64,000 nt of DNA, taken from assembly GCF_013201685.1 (NCBI RefSeq), contig NZ_CP053844.1, forward strand, positions 62,001 through 126,000. Direction: 5' to 3'. Source of the stretch: Campylobacter geochelonis. GTDB taxonomy: Bacteria > Campylobacterota > Campylobacteria > Campylobacterales > Campylobacteraceae. The notes under the pieces were generated by a model. It did not search any database, was not told the origin of the DNA, and was given only the letters and a program-made list of their open reading frames with translations. The first letter of the stretch is position 1; each line of letters starts with the position of its first letter. Position numbers and translations under genes: made by a program. This document shows positions 56,046 through 64,000 of this stretch, piece after piece.

Positions 56046-56870
56046 ATGATTAAAGCTAAAAAACAGTTCGGACAAAATTTTCTTATCGATAAAAGCGTGC
56101 TTAGTAAAATCATCCAAGCGATTCCCAAAGGTGTGTATAACATCGTTGAAATTGGGCCTGGCTTAGGTGATTTAACCGCTGAATTATTAAAAATTTCAGA
56201 GGTTGAAAGTTATGAAATTGATGTAGATCTTTATAAAATTTTATTAGATAAATTTAGTCAAGATATACAAAAAAACAGATTGAAACTCCATCTTGGAGAT
56301 GTTGTTGATACGTGGCAAAAGAGTGGTTTAAGCAAAAAAAGATACTTTTTAGTTGCAAATTTACCATACTATGTAGCAACGAGGATTATACTAGACGCGA
56401 TTGATGATGAGCTTTGTGAGGGCTTTGTCATCATGATACAAAAAGAGGTCGCTGATAAATTCTGCGCACTTGGTGGTGAGAGAGAATTTAGCGCCTTGTC
56501 TGTGCTTGGAAATTTACAAGGCGAGTGCAAGAGCCTTTTTGATGTCTTACCGCAAGCGTTTAATCCGCCTCCTAAAGTAGTTTCATCTGTCATAAAACTT
56601 GAGAAAAAAGATAGTCTTTTTTGTGAAAATTCGCCATTTGCGGATAAAAAAGAGTATGTGGAATTTAAAGATTTTTTAAAAATTTGCTTTGTATCTCCAC
56701 GAAAAACTTTGGCAAAAAATCTCTCGAGTAAATTTGATAAGTCTTTAGTAAATGAAGCTTTTGACAAGCTAAATTTAGATAAAAATTTAAGAGCACATCA
56801 GCTTAACAACGCCTTATTTATAAAAATTTTTAATTTTTTAAAGGCAGGAAATGGAAAACAACGAGAGTAA
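56046..56870 (+). CDS. ksgA: 16S rRNA dimethyladenosine transferase
   Basis: The 274-residue protein has FGQNFLIDKSVLSKI at the start, the AdoMet loop EIGPGLGDLT, and the catalytic NLPYYVA (N-L-P-Y). It dimethylates two adjacent adenines near the 3' end of 16S rRNA during small-subunit assembly. Length is normal. The gene overlaps the RNase J gene by 20 bases, as in other Campylobacterota. Confidence 0.96.
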   Translation: MIKAKKQFGQNFLIDKSVLSKIIQAIPKGVYNIVEIGPGLGDLTAELLKISEVESYEIDVDLYKILLDKFSQDIQKNRLKLHLGDVVDTWQKSGLSKKRYFLVANLPYYVATRIILDAIDDELCEGFVIMIQKEVADKFCALGGEREFSALSVLGNLQGECKSLFDVLPQAFNPPPKVVSSVIKLEKKDSLFCENSPFADKKEYVEFKDFLKICFVSPRKTLAKNLSSKFDKSLVNEAFDKLNLDKNLRAHQLNNALFIKIFNFLKAGNGKQRE

Positions 56871-58896
56871 CAACTCAAACAACGAAAATGTAGTCAGTCG
56901 AGAGACAAATTTAAAAAAAGAAAACAGACACGCAAGGCATCGAAAAAACCTTCAAAAACAAGCAGCCACAAGCGATAAAAAAGAAGATGGCGCGCAAACT
57001 AGCGAAAAACCAGCTTCAAAAAAGCCTCACGCTAAGCAAAATTCAGCCAAAAACGCTCAGCCAAAAACGCAAGATGAAAAAGCAAATTCTTCGCAAAACA
57101 AAAAACGAAAAAGAAAGAGCAAAGTCCCTCAGTGTCTAAACGGCAACGAGCCGTGGCAAGAGGCGATTCAAAAGACGATTGTTGCTAACAAAGCAGTCCA
57201 TGAGCTACGCTTAAATCCGCTAAAATATGCAAAAGGCAGTAGCGAAAAAGTCCGCATAACTCCGCTTGGTGGGCTTGGAGAAATCGGCGGAAATATGACT
57301 GTGTTTGAGACAAGCACAAGCGCGATTATCGTAGATGTTGGTATGAGCTTTCCAAGCGAGAGTATGCTTGGAGTAGATATTTTAATCCCTGATTTTGACT
57401 ATGTAAGAAAGATAAAAGACAAAATCAAAGGCATTATCATAACTCACGCGCATGAAGATCACATCGGTGCTTTGCCGTATTTTTTCAAAGAATTTAACTA
57501 CCCGATTTATGCAACTCCACTACCTTTAGGTATGATTTCAAATAAATTTGAAGAGCATGGACTAAAGGCGCAAAGAAGCTTTTTCCATCCAGTTGAAAAG
57601 CGTAAAATTTATACTATCGGAGACTTTGATGTTGAGTTTATCCACATCACACACTCAATCATCGATGCTTCGGCACTTGCTATAACTACAAAAGCTGGAA
57701 CTATCATACACACTGGCGATTTTAAAATCGACCACACCCCAATCGATGGCTATCCAACCGATATCGGGCGTTTGGCAGAGTATGGCGAAAAAGGCGTTTT
57801 GCTTTTGATGAGCGATAGCACAAACTCACACCGTGAAGGTATGACAAAGACTGAAAGTAGTGTTGGAAAAACTTTCGATGGAATTTTTTCTAACTCAAAG
57901 GGCAGGGTGATAATGAGCACATTTAGCTCAAACATCCACAGGGTTTATCAAGCTATCGAGCGTGGTATAAAATATGGCAGGAAAGTTTGCGTTATCGGGC
58001 GAAGTATGGAGCGAAATTTAGCAACAGCTATTGAACTTGGATATGTAGATCTTAAAAAAGAGATTTTTATCGATGCTGATGAGGTCGGAAAGTATCCAGA
58101 TAATGAGGTTTTAATCGTTACAACAGGCTCTCAAGGTGAAACTATGAGCGCGCTTTATCGCATGGCAACAGATGAGCATAAATACATCAAAATCAAACCA
58201 ACAGATCAAATCATCATCTCAGCAAAAGCTATACCTGGAAATGAAAGTAGCGTTTCGGTTGTTCTAAACTATCTTTTAAGAAGTGGTGCGAGTGTGGCTT
58301 ATCAAGATTTTAGTGAGATTCATGTTAGTGGACACGCCGCACAAGAAGAGCAAAAACTGATGATTCGCCTAACAAAACCTAAGTATTTTTTACCAGTTCA
58401 TGGCGAGTATAACCACATCGTAAAACACAAAGAAACGGCAGTTAGTTGTGGGGTTGATGAGAAAAATATCTATCTTATGAGCGATGGCGATCAAGTTGAG
58501 GTCTGTTATGCTTATATGAAACGGGTAAAAACGATAAAAACAGGCAAAGTTTTTATAGATAATCAGATAAATAAGCAAATTTCTGATGATATTGTAAAAC
58601 ATCGCCAAAATTTAGCAGACGCAGGTGTTGTCATGATAATAGCTCAAATCGATCAAAGCGATAAACATCTGATAAAAACTCGCGTTGTAAGCTATGGCTT
58701 GGTATCTGAAAGAGAGCAAAAAGAGCTTGCTAAAGATATGGAAAGTGTTTTGATACAGTTTTTAGCAAATTTAAAAACCGAGCTTTTACGAGATCAAAGA
58801 GCGCTAGAAAGCCAGATAAGACAGGCTGTTAGAAAGCATATCTTTAGAAAAATCAAGAAGTATCCTACAATCGTTCCGATTATTTATCTAATGTAA
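56851..58896 (+). CDS. rnj: ribonuclease J
   Basis: In the 681-residue protein, residues 1-100 are a Lys/Asn/Gln-rich disordered tail, like that of Helicobacter RNase J. A metallo-beta-lactamase/beta-CASP core follows with THAHEDHIGALP (metal site), HTGDFKID, STNSHREGMT, and PVHGEYNH. It is a 5'-to-3' exo- and endoribonuclease, a main RNA-decay enzyme in Campylobacterota that lack RNase E. It starts within ksgA, ensuring coupled translation. Confidence 0.95.
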   Translation: MENNESNNSNNENVVSRETNLKKENRHARHRKNLQKQAATSDKKEDGAQTSEKPASKKPHAKQNSAKNAQPKTQDEKANSSQNKKRKRKSKVPQCLNGNEPWQEAIQKTIVANKAVHELRLNPLKYAKGSSEKVRITPLGGLGEIGGNMTVFETSTSAIIVDVGMSFPSESMLGVDILIPDFDYVRKIKDKIKGIIITHAHEDHIGALPYFFKEFNYPIYATPLPLGMISNKFEEHGLKAQRSFFHPVEKRKIYTIGDFDVEFIHITHSIIDASALAITTKAGTIIHTGDFKIDHTPIDGYPTDIGRLAEYGEKGVLLLMSDSTNSHREGMTKTESSVGKTFDGIFSNSKGRVIMSTFSSNIHRVYQAIERGIKYGRKVCVIGRSMERNLATAIELGYVDLKKEIFIDADEVGKYPDNEVLIVTTGSQGETMSALYRMATDEHKYIKIKPTDQIIISAKAIPGNESSVSVVLNYLLRSGASVAYQDFSEIHVSGHAAQEEQKLMIRLTKPKYFLPVHGEYNHIVKHKETAVSCGVDEKNIYLMSDGDQVEVCYAYMKRVKTIKTGKVFIDNQINKQISDDIVKHRQNLADAGVVMIIAQIDQSDKHLIKTRVVSYGLVSEREQKELAKDMESVLIQFLANLKTELLRDQRALESQIRQAVRKHIFRKIKKYPTIVPIIYLM

Positions 58897-58906
58897 AAGG
58901 CAAAAT

Positions 58907-59869
58907 ATGAGTGAAATTTTAGAAACTGCACGCGAAGTTTTAAGACTAGAGGGCGAGGAGCTTTTAAGACATATAAATTTGCTTGACAAGAGCTTTGAAA
59001 ATGCGCTGAATTTGTTATATAACTGCAAGGGAAAAGTCGTTATAACTGGCGTTGGTAAAAGCGGACACATCGGCGCTAAAATCGCAGCAACGCTAGCAAG
59101 CACTGGTACTTCAAGCTTTTTTTTACATCCTACAGAAGCGCTTCATGGCGATCTTGGAATGGTTGGAAAAGATGATATTATAATCGCGATTAGCTTTAGT
59201 GGAGAGAGTGAAGAGGTGGTAAAAATACTACCTCACATCAAACGTTATGGTGTTAAAATCATAGCCATGAGCAAAAACCCAAACAGCTCATTAGCTAAAT
59301 TTAGCGATGGATTTATAAGCTTAGATATTATAAAAGAGGCATGTCCTATAGGTGCAGCACCTACTGTTTCTACTACGCTAACACTTGCACTTGGCGATGC
59401 GTTAGCGATTTGTTTGATGAAGATGAGAAATTTTAAAGCTGAAGATTTTGCAAATTTTCATCCAGGCGGAAGTCTTGGGAAAAGACTTTTTCTAAAAGTT
59501 AGTGATATAATGCGGACTAACGACTTGCCTATAGTTAGTGATGATGTTAGTCTTAAAATAGCGATAAATTCGATGACGCACGGTAAACTTGGAAATGTTT
59601 TGTTAGTAGATAACAATGCAAAGTTAGTGGCGATTTTAAGCGATGGTGATTTAAGAAGAGCGTTGATGAATGATAAATTTGATATCAACGATAAGGCGAT
59701 AAACTACGCTACGAAAAATCCAAAAACAATTGATAATGCAGGAATTTTAGCCTCAAAAGCACTAGAAATCATAGAAGAGTATAGAATTCAAATGCTAGTC
59801 GTAACTGATGAAGATAAAAAGCCGATTGGGACGCTGCATATACATGATTTAAGCACATTAGGAATTTAA
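58907..59869 (+). CDS. kdsD: arabinose-5-phosphate isomerase
   Basis: The 320-residue protein has an SIS sugar-isomerase domain (about 30-180: TGVGKSGHIGAKIAATLAST and LHPTEALHGDLGMV) followed by two CBS domains (about 205-320). It converts ribulose-5-phosphate to arabinose-5-phosphate, the first step to KDO for lipopolysaccharide. KdsD, KpsF and GutQ share this layout; with no capsule genes nearby, KdsD is the best call. It starts ten bases after rnj. Confidence 0.93.
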   Translation: MSEILETAREVLRLEGEELLRHINLLDKSFENALNLLYNCKGKVVITGVGKSGHIGAKIAATLASTGTSSFFLHPTEALHGDLGMVGKDDIIIAISFSGESEEVVKILPHIKRYGVKIIAMSKNPNSSLAKFSDGFISLDIIKEACPIGAAPTVSTTLTLALGDALAICLMKMRNFKAEDFANFHPGGSLGKRLFLKVSDIMRTNDLPIVSDDVSLKIAINSMTHGKLGNVLLVDNNAKLVAILSDGDLRRALMNDKFDINDKAINYATKNPKTIDNAGILASKALEIIEEYRIQMLVVTDEDKKPIGTLHIHDLSTLGI

Positions 59870-59871
59870 AA

Positions 59872-60642
59872 ATGCAAAAAATGAGACTAAACAAATTTAT
59901 TTCACACAACACAAACTACTCTCGCCGCGAGGCTGATGAACTAATAAAAGAGGGCAAAGTTAGTATAAATGGGCGTGTTGTTAGTGATTTCGTTGAGGTG
60001 GGTGAGGGCGATAAAGTCCGTATAAGCGGGCGTTTTGTCAAGCTTAAAAAAGATTTTACGGTAATAATCTATAACAAACAAAAAGGCGAGTTAGTAACCA
60101 AAAAAGATGATCGTGGACGAAAAACGATATATGATAACTTGCCAGATGGGTTTTCTAAATTTGTTAGTATTGGGCGCTTGGATTATGCAAGTGAAGGGCT
60201 TTTGCTACTAACTGATGCACCTGCAATCGCGACGGCTTTGATGGAAAGTGATATCGAAAGAATGTATTATCTAAAAGTCAAAGGCGAAATCACAGAAGAG
60301 GTCATAGCTGCGATGAGAGAGGGCTTTTTCGCAAGCGATGCGACAAAGGGCGCTCATGCAAAAACACAGATAAAATCGATGGAATTTAAGCCATTTTTGG
60401 CTTATTCTATACTTGGAAGTAGTGGCGGGTATACAAAGCTAAAAGTTATCATAAATGAGGGCAAAAACCGCGAATTAAGGCGCTTTTTTGGATACTTTGA
60501 TCTTGAAGTGATGGACTTAAAACGAGTTAGTTTTGGCAGGGTTGATTTAGGAATGCTAAAAGATGGCAAATGGCGATATCTAGAGCCAAATGAGTATGAA
60601 GACTTAAGAGACTTTTTAAAACAAAATAAGGTGTATTACTAA
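59872..60642 (+). CDS. rluB: RsuA/RluB-family pseudouridine synthase
   Basis: The protein has 256 residues: an N-terminal S4 domain (about 5-60, MRLNKFISHNTNYSRREADELI) and a catalytic domain with GRLDYASEGLLLL (catalytic Asp) and NEGKNRELRRFFGYF. It isomerises a uridine in rRNA. RluB (23S U2605) is the likeliest, but RsuA or RluE cannot be excluded. It starts two bases after the kdsD stop and ends the ksgA-rnj-kdsD run. Confidence 0.88.
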   Translation: MQKMRLNKFISHNTNYSRREADELIKEGKVSINGRVVSDFVEVGEGDKVRISGRFVKLKKDFTVIIYNKQKGELVTKKDDRGRKTIYDNLPDGFSKFVSIGRLDYASEGLLLLTDAPAIATALMESDIERMYYLKVKGEITEEVIAAMREGFFASDATKGAHAKTQIKSMEFKPFLAYSILGSSGGYTKLKVIINEGKNRELRRFFGYFDLEVMDLKRVSFGRVDLGMLKDGKWRYLEPNEYEDLRDFLKQNKVYY

Positions 60643-60667
60643 CAAACAGCTTAAAAATTTGTTAGTT

Positions 60668-60790
60668 AAAAGAAAATTTAGCCGTATAAAACGGCTAAAT
60701 ATAAGCACAATGCTTACCCACAAAAGGGTGATTTGCATAAATGTTTATTTGAACTTGTTGTGTAAATTTGAATGGTAATAAAACTTATGC
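60668..60790 (-). ncRNA. predicted tracrRNA of the type II CRISPR system
   Basis: Read leftward, a TATAAT (60797-60802) is followed by an anti-repeat-like stretch (about 60784-60747) with the S. pyogenes-like order ACCATTCAAA, then CAAGTTCAAATAA. Next come small hairpins ACCC/GGGT (60714-60727) and TAAGC/GCTTA (60701-60715), and a 10-bp terminator stem ATTTAGCCGT/ACGGCTAAAT followed by TTTTCTTTT. This layout (anti-repeat, nexus-like stems, terminator) and the position upstream of and divergent from cas9 define a tracrRNA. The matching CRISPR repeat is not in the window. The predicted repeat should contain GAACTTGTTGTGTAAATTTG. Confidence 0.8.
60676..60700 (-). terminator. terminator of the tracrRNA
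   Basis: 10-bp stem ATTTAGCCGT/ACGGCTAAAT with a 5-nt loop; on the minus strand it is followed by TTTTCTTTT (60676-60668). On the plus strand it may also end the rluB transcript. Confidence 0.8.
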
Positions 60791-60887
60791 ACCAAAATTA
60801 TACTGATATTTCATAATTTTAACCTTAACGACAGTGAAAAATGTTAAAATAAACTTATTTTTATATTTATTAAAGAAGGAATTTGTT

Positions 60888-63800
60888 ATGAAAGATTATT
60901 ATTTGGGTCTGGACATGGGTTCTAGCTCTGTTGGTTGGGCGTTAAGCGATGAGCGTTATAATCTTTTAAGAGCAAAAGGTAAAGATTTGTGGGGAGTTCG
61001 TCTGTTTGACGAGGCAAAAACAGCGGCTGAAAGACGAACTTTTCGCTCACAAAGAAGACGATTAGAAAGAAGTAAATGGCGTCTTTCTCTACTTACGAGT
61101 TTATTTGAAGAAGAAATTTCGAAGATAGATGATAAATTTTTTGATAGATTAAAAGATAGTAAATTTTTTATAGATGATAAGAGCGATCAACAACCAAACA
61201 CTCTTTTTAACGATGTAAATTTTACCGATAAAGAGTATCATAAGAGATATCCAAGTATTTATCATTTAAGGAATGCATTATTTAATCAAAATGATAAATT
61301 TGACATTAGACTTATATTTTTAGCGCTTTCTCATATCGTAAAAAAGCGTGGGCATTTTTTATTCGATGGCGATAAGGCTGGTTTTGGCGAAGATATAGAT
61401 GTAATTTTAGATGAGTTAAAAGCTTATTTACAAGATGCTTTTCATACAAAACTAGAATTTACTTCTGAATTTAAAAGCATAATGCTAGATAAAAACTTAA
61501 GAAAAAAACAAAAAGAAGAAGAGCTTAAAAACAGCATTAAAATTTCAAGCGATACAATAAATTCAAAAGATGGCAAGTCTATTTTGATAAAACTATTTTT
61601 AGGTTATGAAGCAAATTTAAAACCATTTTTTTTAGAATATAAAGTAGAAAAAGATAATGAATATAAAATTAACTTTTCAAAAGAAGACTATGAAGAAAAA
61701 TTACTAGATATGACTAGTAAATTTGAGGAAACTACATATTTTATAGAAATTGCCAAAAAAATTCATGATTATTTCTTGCTTGAAGAGATAATGCTTGGGT
61801 TTAAAAATATTTCAGCTTCAAAAGTGAGTATATATCAAAAGCATAAAAATGATTTAAAAACATTAAAAAATATAGTTAAAAATCAAATAAACAATAGCTA
61901 CAACGCTATTTTTAAGGATATAGGTCTAGATAATTATCCTGCTTATGTATCTTGTTGGAATAGCAAAAAACATAAGGAAAAACAAAAAGGTTGCACTAAA
62001 GATAAATTTTACGCTTTTTTAAAAACAAAGCTTAAAAATATAAACAACGCTAAAGAAATTTTGGATAGCATTGATAATGATGATTTTTTACCGCGACTTG
62101 TTGATAAAAACTCTATTATCCCACACCAAATTCATTTAGCAGAACTAATCAAAATCATCGATAATCAAAGCCAGTATTATCCATTTCTAAAAGAAATCAA
62201 AGATAAAATCATCTCTATTTTTAAATTTCGTATACCTTTTTACGTAGGGCCTTTAAATAACTTTCACAAAGATAAAGGCGGAAATGCTTGGATAGAAAAG
62301 CTAAAGGATGAGCGAATTTTTCCTTGGAATTTTAACGATGTTGTTGATTTGAATAAAAGTGCAGCTAATTTTATAGAAAAGATGATAAATGAGTGCAGTT
62401 ATTTAAAAGGTGAAAAAGTGTTGGCTAAAAATTCGCTTTTATACACTAAATACAGTGTTTTAAACCTTATAAATAAGCTCAAAATTAACGGCACTGCAGT
62501 TAGCGTAGAAACAAAACAAAAAATTTATAATGAGCTATTGTTAAAACAAAAAAATATCAAGAAAACAGCCATTAAAAAGTTTCTTATAAACAACTCTATT
62601 ATTGACAAAAATGATGAAATTTCAGGTATTGATGATAGCCTAACATCAAATTTAGCTGTTTTTATAGACTTCGAAAAGATATCAAATCGTCTAAGATATG
62701 ACCAAAAAGAGGATATTATAAAAAGCATTTCTTTGTTTGGTTACGACAATGCGATGTTGAAAAAACAAATCATAACAATTGCACCAGATCTTAGTGAAGA
62801 TGAGCTAGAAAAACTTAGTAAGCTTCGCTATAGTGGTTTTGGGCGTCTTAGCAAAAGATTGCTAACGAGTATTAAGCATAATGGAAAAAGCATTATCGAG
62901 ATGCTTTGGGATACAAATGACAATCTAATGGAGCTTTTAAGCGATAGATATACTTTTATCGAACAAATTAATAAACATAATGATGGCTTTAAAGAAGATA
63001 TAAATTTAAATTTTCAAAACGTTGATACACTTTATGTAAGCCCATCAGTTAAGCGCCAAATTTGGCAAGCGTTTAAAGTTATAAACGAGTTAATATCAGT
63101 TATGGGGCGAGAGCCTAAGAAAATTTTTGTAGAAATGGCTAGAGAAGAGGGTGAAAAGAAGCGAACTCAGGCTAGAAAAGACAAAGTGTTGGAGCTTTAT
63201 AAAAGTATAAAAAATAATGAAATTTCAACATTTTTAACAAATTTTAAAGATATAAAAACAAAGCTTGAAGGTGAATCGAATTTAAATTCTAAAAAACTAT
63301 ATCTTTATTATCTGCAACTAGGTGTTGATATTTACACTGGTGAGAAAATACCATTTGAGAAGTTATTTGATCAAAATATCTATGATATAGACCATGTTAT
63401 TCCAAGAAGTCTTAAAAAAGATGATAGTTTTGATAATCTAGTCTTAACGAGTAAAACTAATAATGCTAAAAAAACAGATGAATTTCCTGTTTCAAGTGAA
63501 ATTCAAAGTAAAATGCAAACATTTTGGAAAGTTTTAAAAGATAAAGACCTAATGAGCGAGATAAAATATACCAATTTAACTAGAAAAACCCATTTAAGCG
63601 ATGATGAGCTCGGGGACTTTATAGCAAGGCAACTTGTAGAAACAAGACAAAGCACAAAGGCATTAACACAAATATTAAAAAATGTCTATGCAAATAGCGA
63701 TATTGTTTATGTGAAAGCTGGTATCGTTAGCGAATTTAGACAACAGTTTGATATGCTAAAAATAAGAGAGCTAAACGACTTTCATCATGCAAATGATGCT

Positions 63801-64000
63801 TATCTAAATATCGTTATAGGAAATGTATATAACATCAAATTTACTAAAAATCCGCGTAATTATGTAAAAGAATACTATAAAAAAGGTGAACATTACAACT
63901 TAAAAATAGAGAAAATGTTAGAAAAAGACATAGCAAGAGGAGGAAATTTTGGCTGGGATAAAAAACATAGCATAGAAACAGTTCAAAAAACCATGAAAAA
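60888..64000 (+). CDS. cas9: Cas9 endonuclease, cut by the window end
   Basis: At least 1037 residues are present without a stop. The RuvC-I motif LGLDMGSSSVGWA (Asp9) is followed by the arginine-rich bridge helix (RRTFRSQRRRLERSKWRL), a large recognition lobe, RuvC-II (FVEMAREEG, Glu749), the HNH domain with YDIDHVIPRS (His836), and RuvC-III (HHANDA, His966 and Asp970). The visible part ends at GGNFGWDKKHSI, just before the PAM-interacting domain. Comparison with S. pyogenes Cas9 numbering predicts a total near 1330-1350 residues, much longer than C. jejuni Cas9 (984). All catalytic residues are present. AAGAAGGA precedes the ATG. cas1, cas2 and the array are beyond the window. Confidence 0.97.
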   Translation, partial: MKDYYLGLDMGSSSVGWALSDERYNLLRAKGKDLWGVRLFDEAKTAAERRTFRSQRRRLERSKWRLSLLTSLFEEEISKIDDKFFDRLKDSKFFIDDKSDQQPNTLFNDVNFTDKEYHKRYPSIYHLRNALFNQNDKFDIRLIFLALSHIVKKRGHFLFDGDKAGFGEDIDVILDELKAYLQDAFHTKLEFTSEFKSIMLDKNLRKKQKEEELKNSIKISSDTINSKDGKSILIKLFLGYEANLKPFFLEYKVEKDNEYKINFSKEDYEEKLLDMTSKFEETTYFIEIAKKIHDYFLLEEIMLGFKNISASKVSIYQKHKNDLKTLKNIVKNQINNSYNAIFKDIGLDNYPAYVSCWNSKKHKEKQKGCTKDKFYAFLKTKLKNINNAKEILDSIDNDDFLPRLVDKNSIIPHQIHLAELIKIIDNQSQYYPFLKEIKDKIISIFKFRIPFYVGPLNNFHKDKGGNAWIEKLKDERIFPWNFNDVVDLNKSAANFIEKMINECSYLKGEKVLAKNSLLYTKYSVLNLINKLKINGTAVSVETKQKIYNELLLKQKNIKKTAIKKFLINNSIIDKNDEISGIDDSLTSNLAVFIDFEKISNRLRYDQKEDIIKSISLFGYDNAMLKKQIITIAPDLSEDELEKLSKLRYSGFGRLSKRLLTSIKHNGKSIIEMLWDTNDNLMELLSDRYTFIEQINKHNDGFKEDINLNFQNVDTLYVSPSVKRQIWQAFKVINELISVMGREPKKIFVEMAREEGEKKRTQARKDKVLELYKSIKNNEISTFLTNFKDIKTKLEGESNLNSKKLYLYYLQLGVDIYTGEKIPFEKLFDQNIYDIDHVIPRSLKKDDSFDNLVLTSKTNNAKKTDEFPVSSEIQSKMQTFWKVLKDKDLMSEIKYTNLTRKTHLSDDELGDFIARQLVETRQSTKALTQILKNVYANSDIVYVKAGIVSEFRQQFDMLKIRELNDFHHANDAYLNIVIGNVYNIKFTKNPRNYVKEYYKKGEHYNLKIEKMLEKDIARGGNFGWDKKHSIETVQKTMK

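Noticed and set aside
56880-56910. Third parS-like site in the RNase J N-terminus (VVSRET codons)
   Set aside because: The DNA reads GTCAGTCGAGAGAC, which does not match the palindrome; only the amino acids look similar.
60747-60784. Isolated type II CRISPR repeat on the plus strand
   Set aside because: It looks like a repeat, but a single copy followed on the minus strand by hairpins and a terminator is better explained as the tracrRNA anti-repeat.

Overview
The window looks like a chromosomal segment of a Campylobacter species (Campylobacterales). The evidence is the strongly AT-rich composition, a cydA/cydB pair preceded by a DUF4492-type small gene, RNase J with a basic N-terminal tail following ksgA, NrfH-like and flavocytochrome respiratory genes, DcuB, and -10 boxes of the TATAAT type with poorly conserved -35 regions. 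I infer the genus from gene content, not from a database match.

Layout. 1-6.6 kb is a defence region: the trailer end of a 37-nt-repeat CRISPR array (22 repeats, the first cut by the window edge), a small membrane protein, a darT-darG-WYL regulator operon, then a CARF-HEPN protein (Csx1-like) overlapping cas6. No cas10 or other effector subunit is in the window. 6.9-14.5 kb on the minus strand is a seven-gene operon: a secreted aromatic ammonia-lyase homologue lacking the MIO triad, an outer-membrane porin, a Tat-exported flavoprotein reductase, a tetrahaem cytochrome, an NrfH-like quinol dehydrogenase, and a Cache histidine kinase with its response regulator. It looks like a complete periplasmic respiratory module for an acrylate-type acceptor that is probably not fumarate. 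15-18.3 kb holds recJ and pyrG. 18.5-20.9 kb is a decayed restriction-modification patch with two truncated methyltransferases around a HARE-HTH protein. 21-24 kb is the cydAB oxidase with a small cydX-like gene. 24.4-29.1 kb is a Crp-type regulator divergent from two tandem arylsulfate sulfotransferases.

29.8-35.1 kb carries a zinc-type CDF exporter and deoxynucleotide synthesis: nrdD whose glycyl-radical domain is a separate 63-residue gene, nrdG, and nrdB (nrdA is 13 kb away at 47.7-50.1 kb). A short nrdG remnant lies upstream at 29.4 kb. 35.3-41.2 kb has three related small proteins, pcm, a degenerate McrB-like AAA protein and a FUSC-type membrane protein. 41.3-42.2 kb is a MarR-cupin pair with matching palindromic operators. 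Then come dcuB, a larB remnant, tRNA-Met(CAT), a 1-kb AT-rich gap, a sirtuin, nrdA and purB.

51.5-60.6 kb is housekeeping: two pseudouridine synthases, bioB, rlmN, a nucleoside phosphorylase-like gene, hisF, ksgA, RNase J and kdsD. It contains two perfect parS sites 2.5 kb apart, suggesting an origin-proximal position. 60.7-64 kb begins a type II CRISPR locus: a predicted tracrRNA on the minus strand diverging from a large cas9 that runs off the end of the window.

How the parts work together: the lyase-to-regulator operon would admit, possibly generate, and reduce an acceptor in the periplasm under two-component control. The Cas6/Csx1/array group and the Cas9/tracrRNA group are separate CRISPR systems in one genome. 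The WYL protein is likely the regulator of the DarTG DNA ADP-ribosylation toxin-antitoxin pair.
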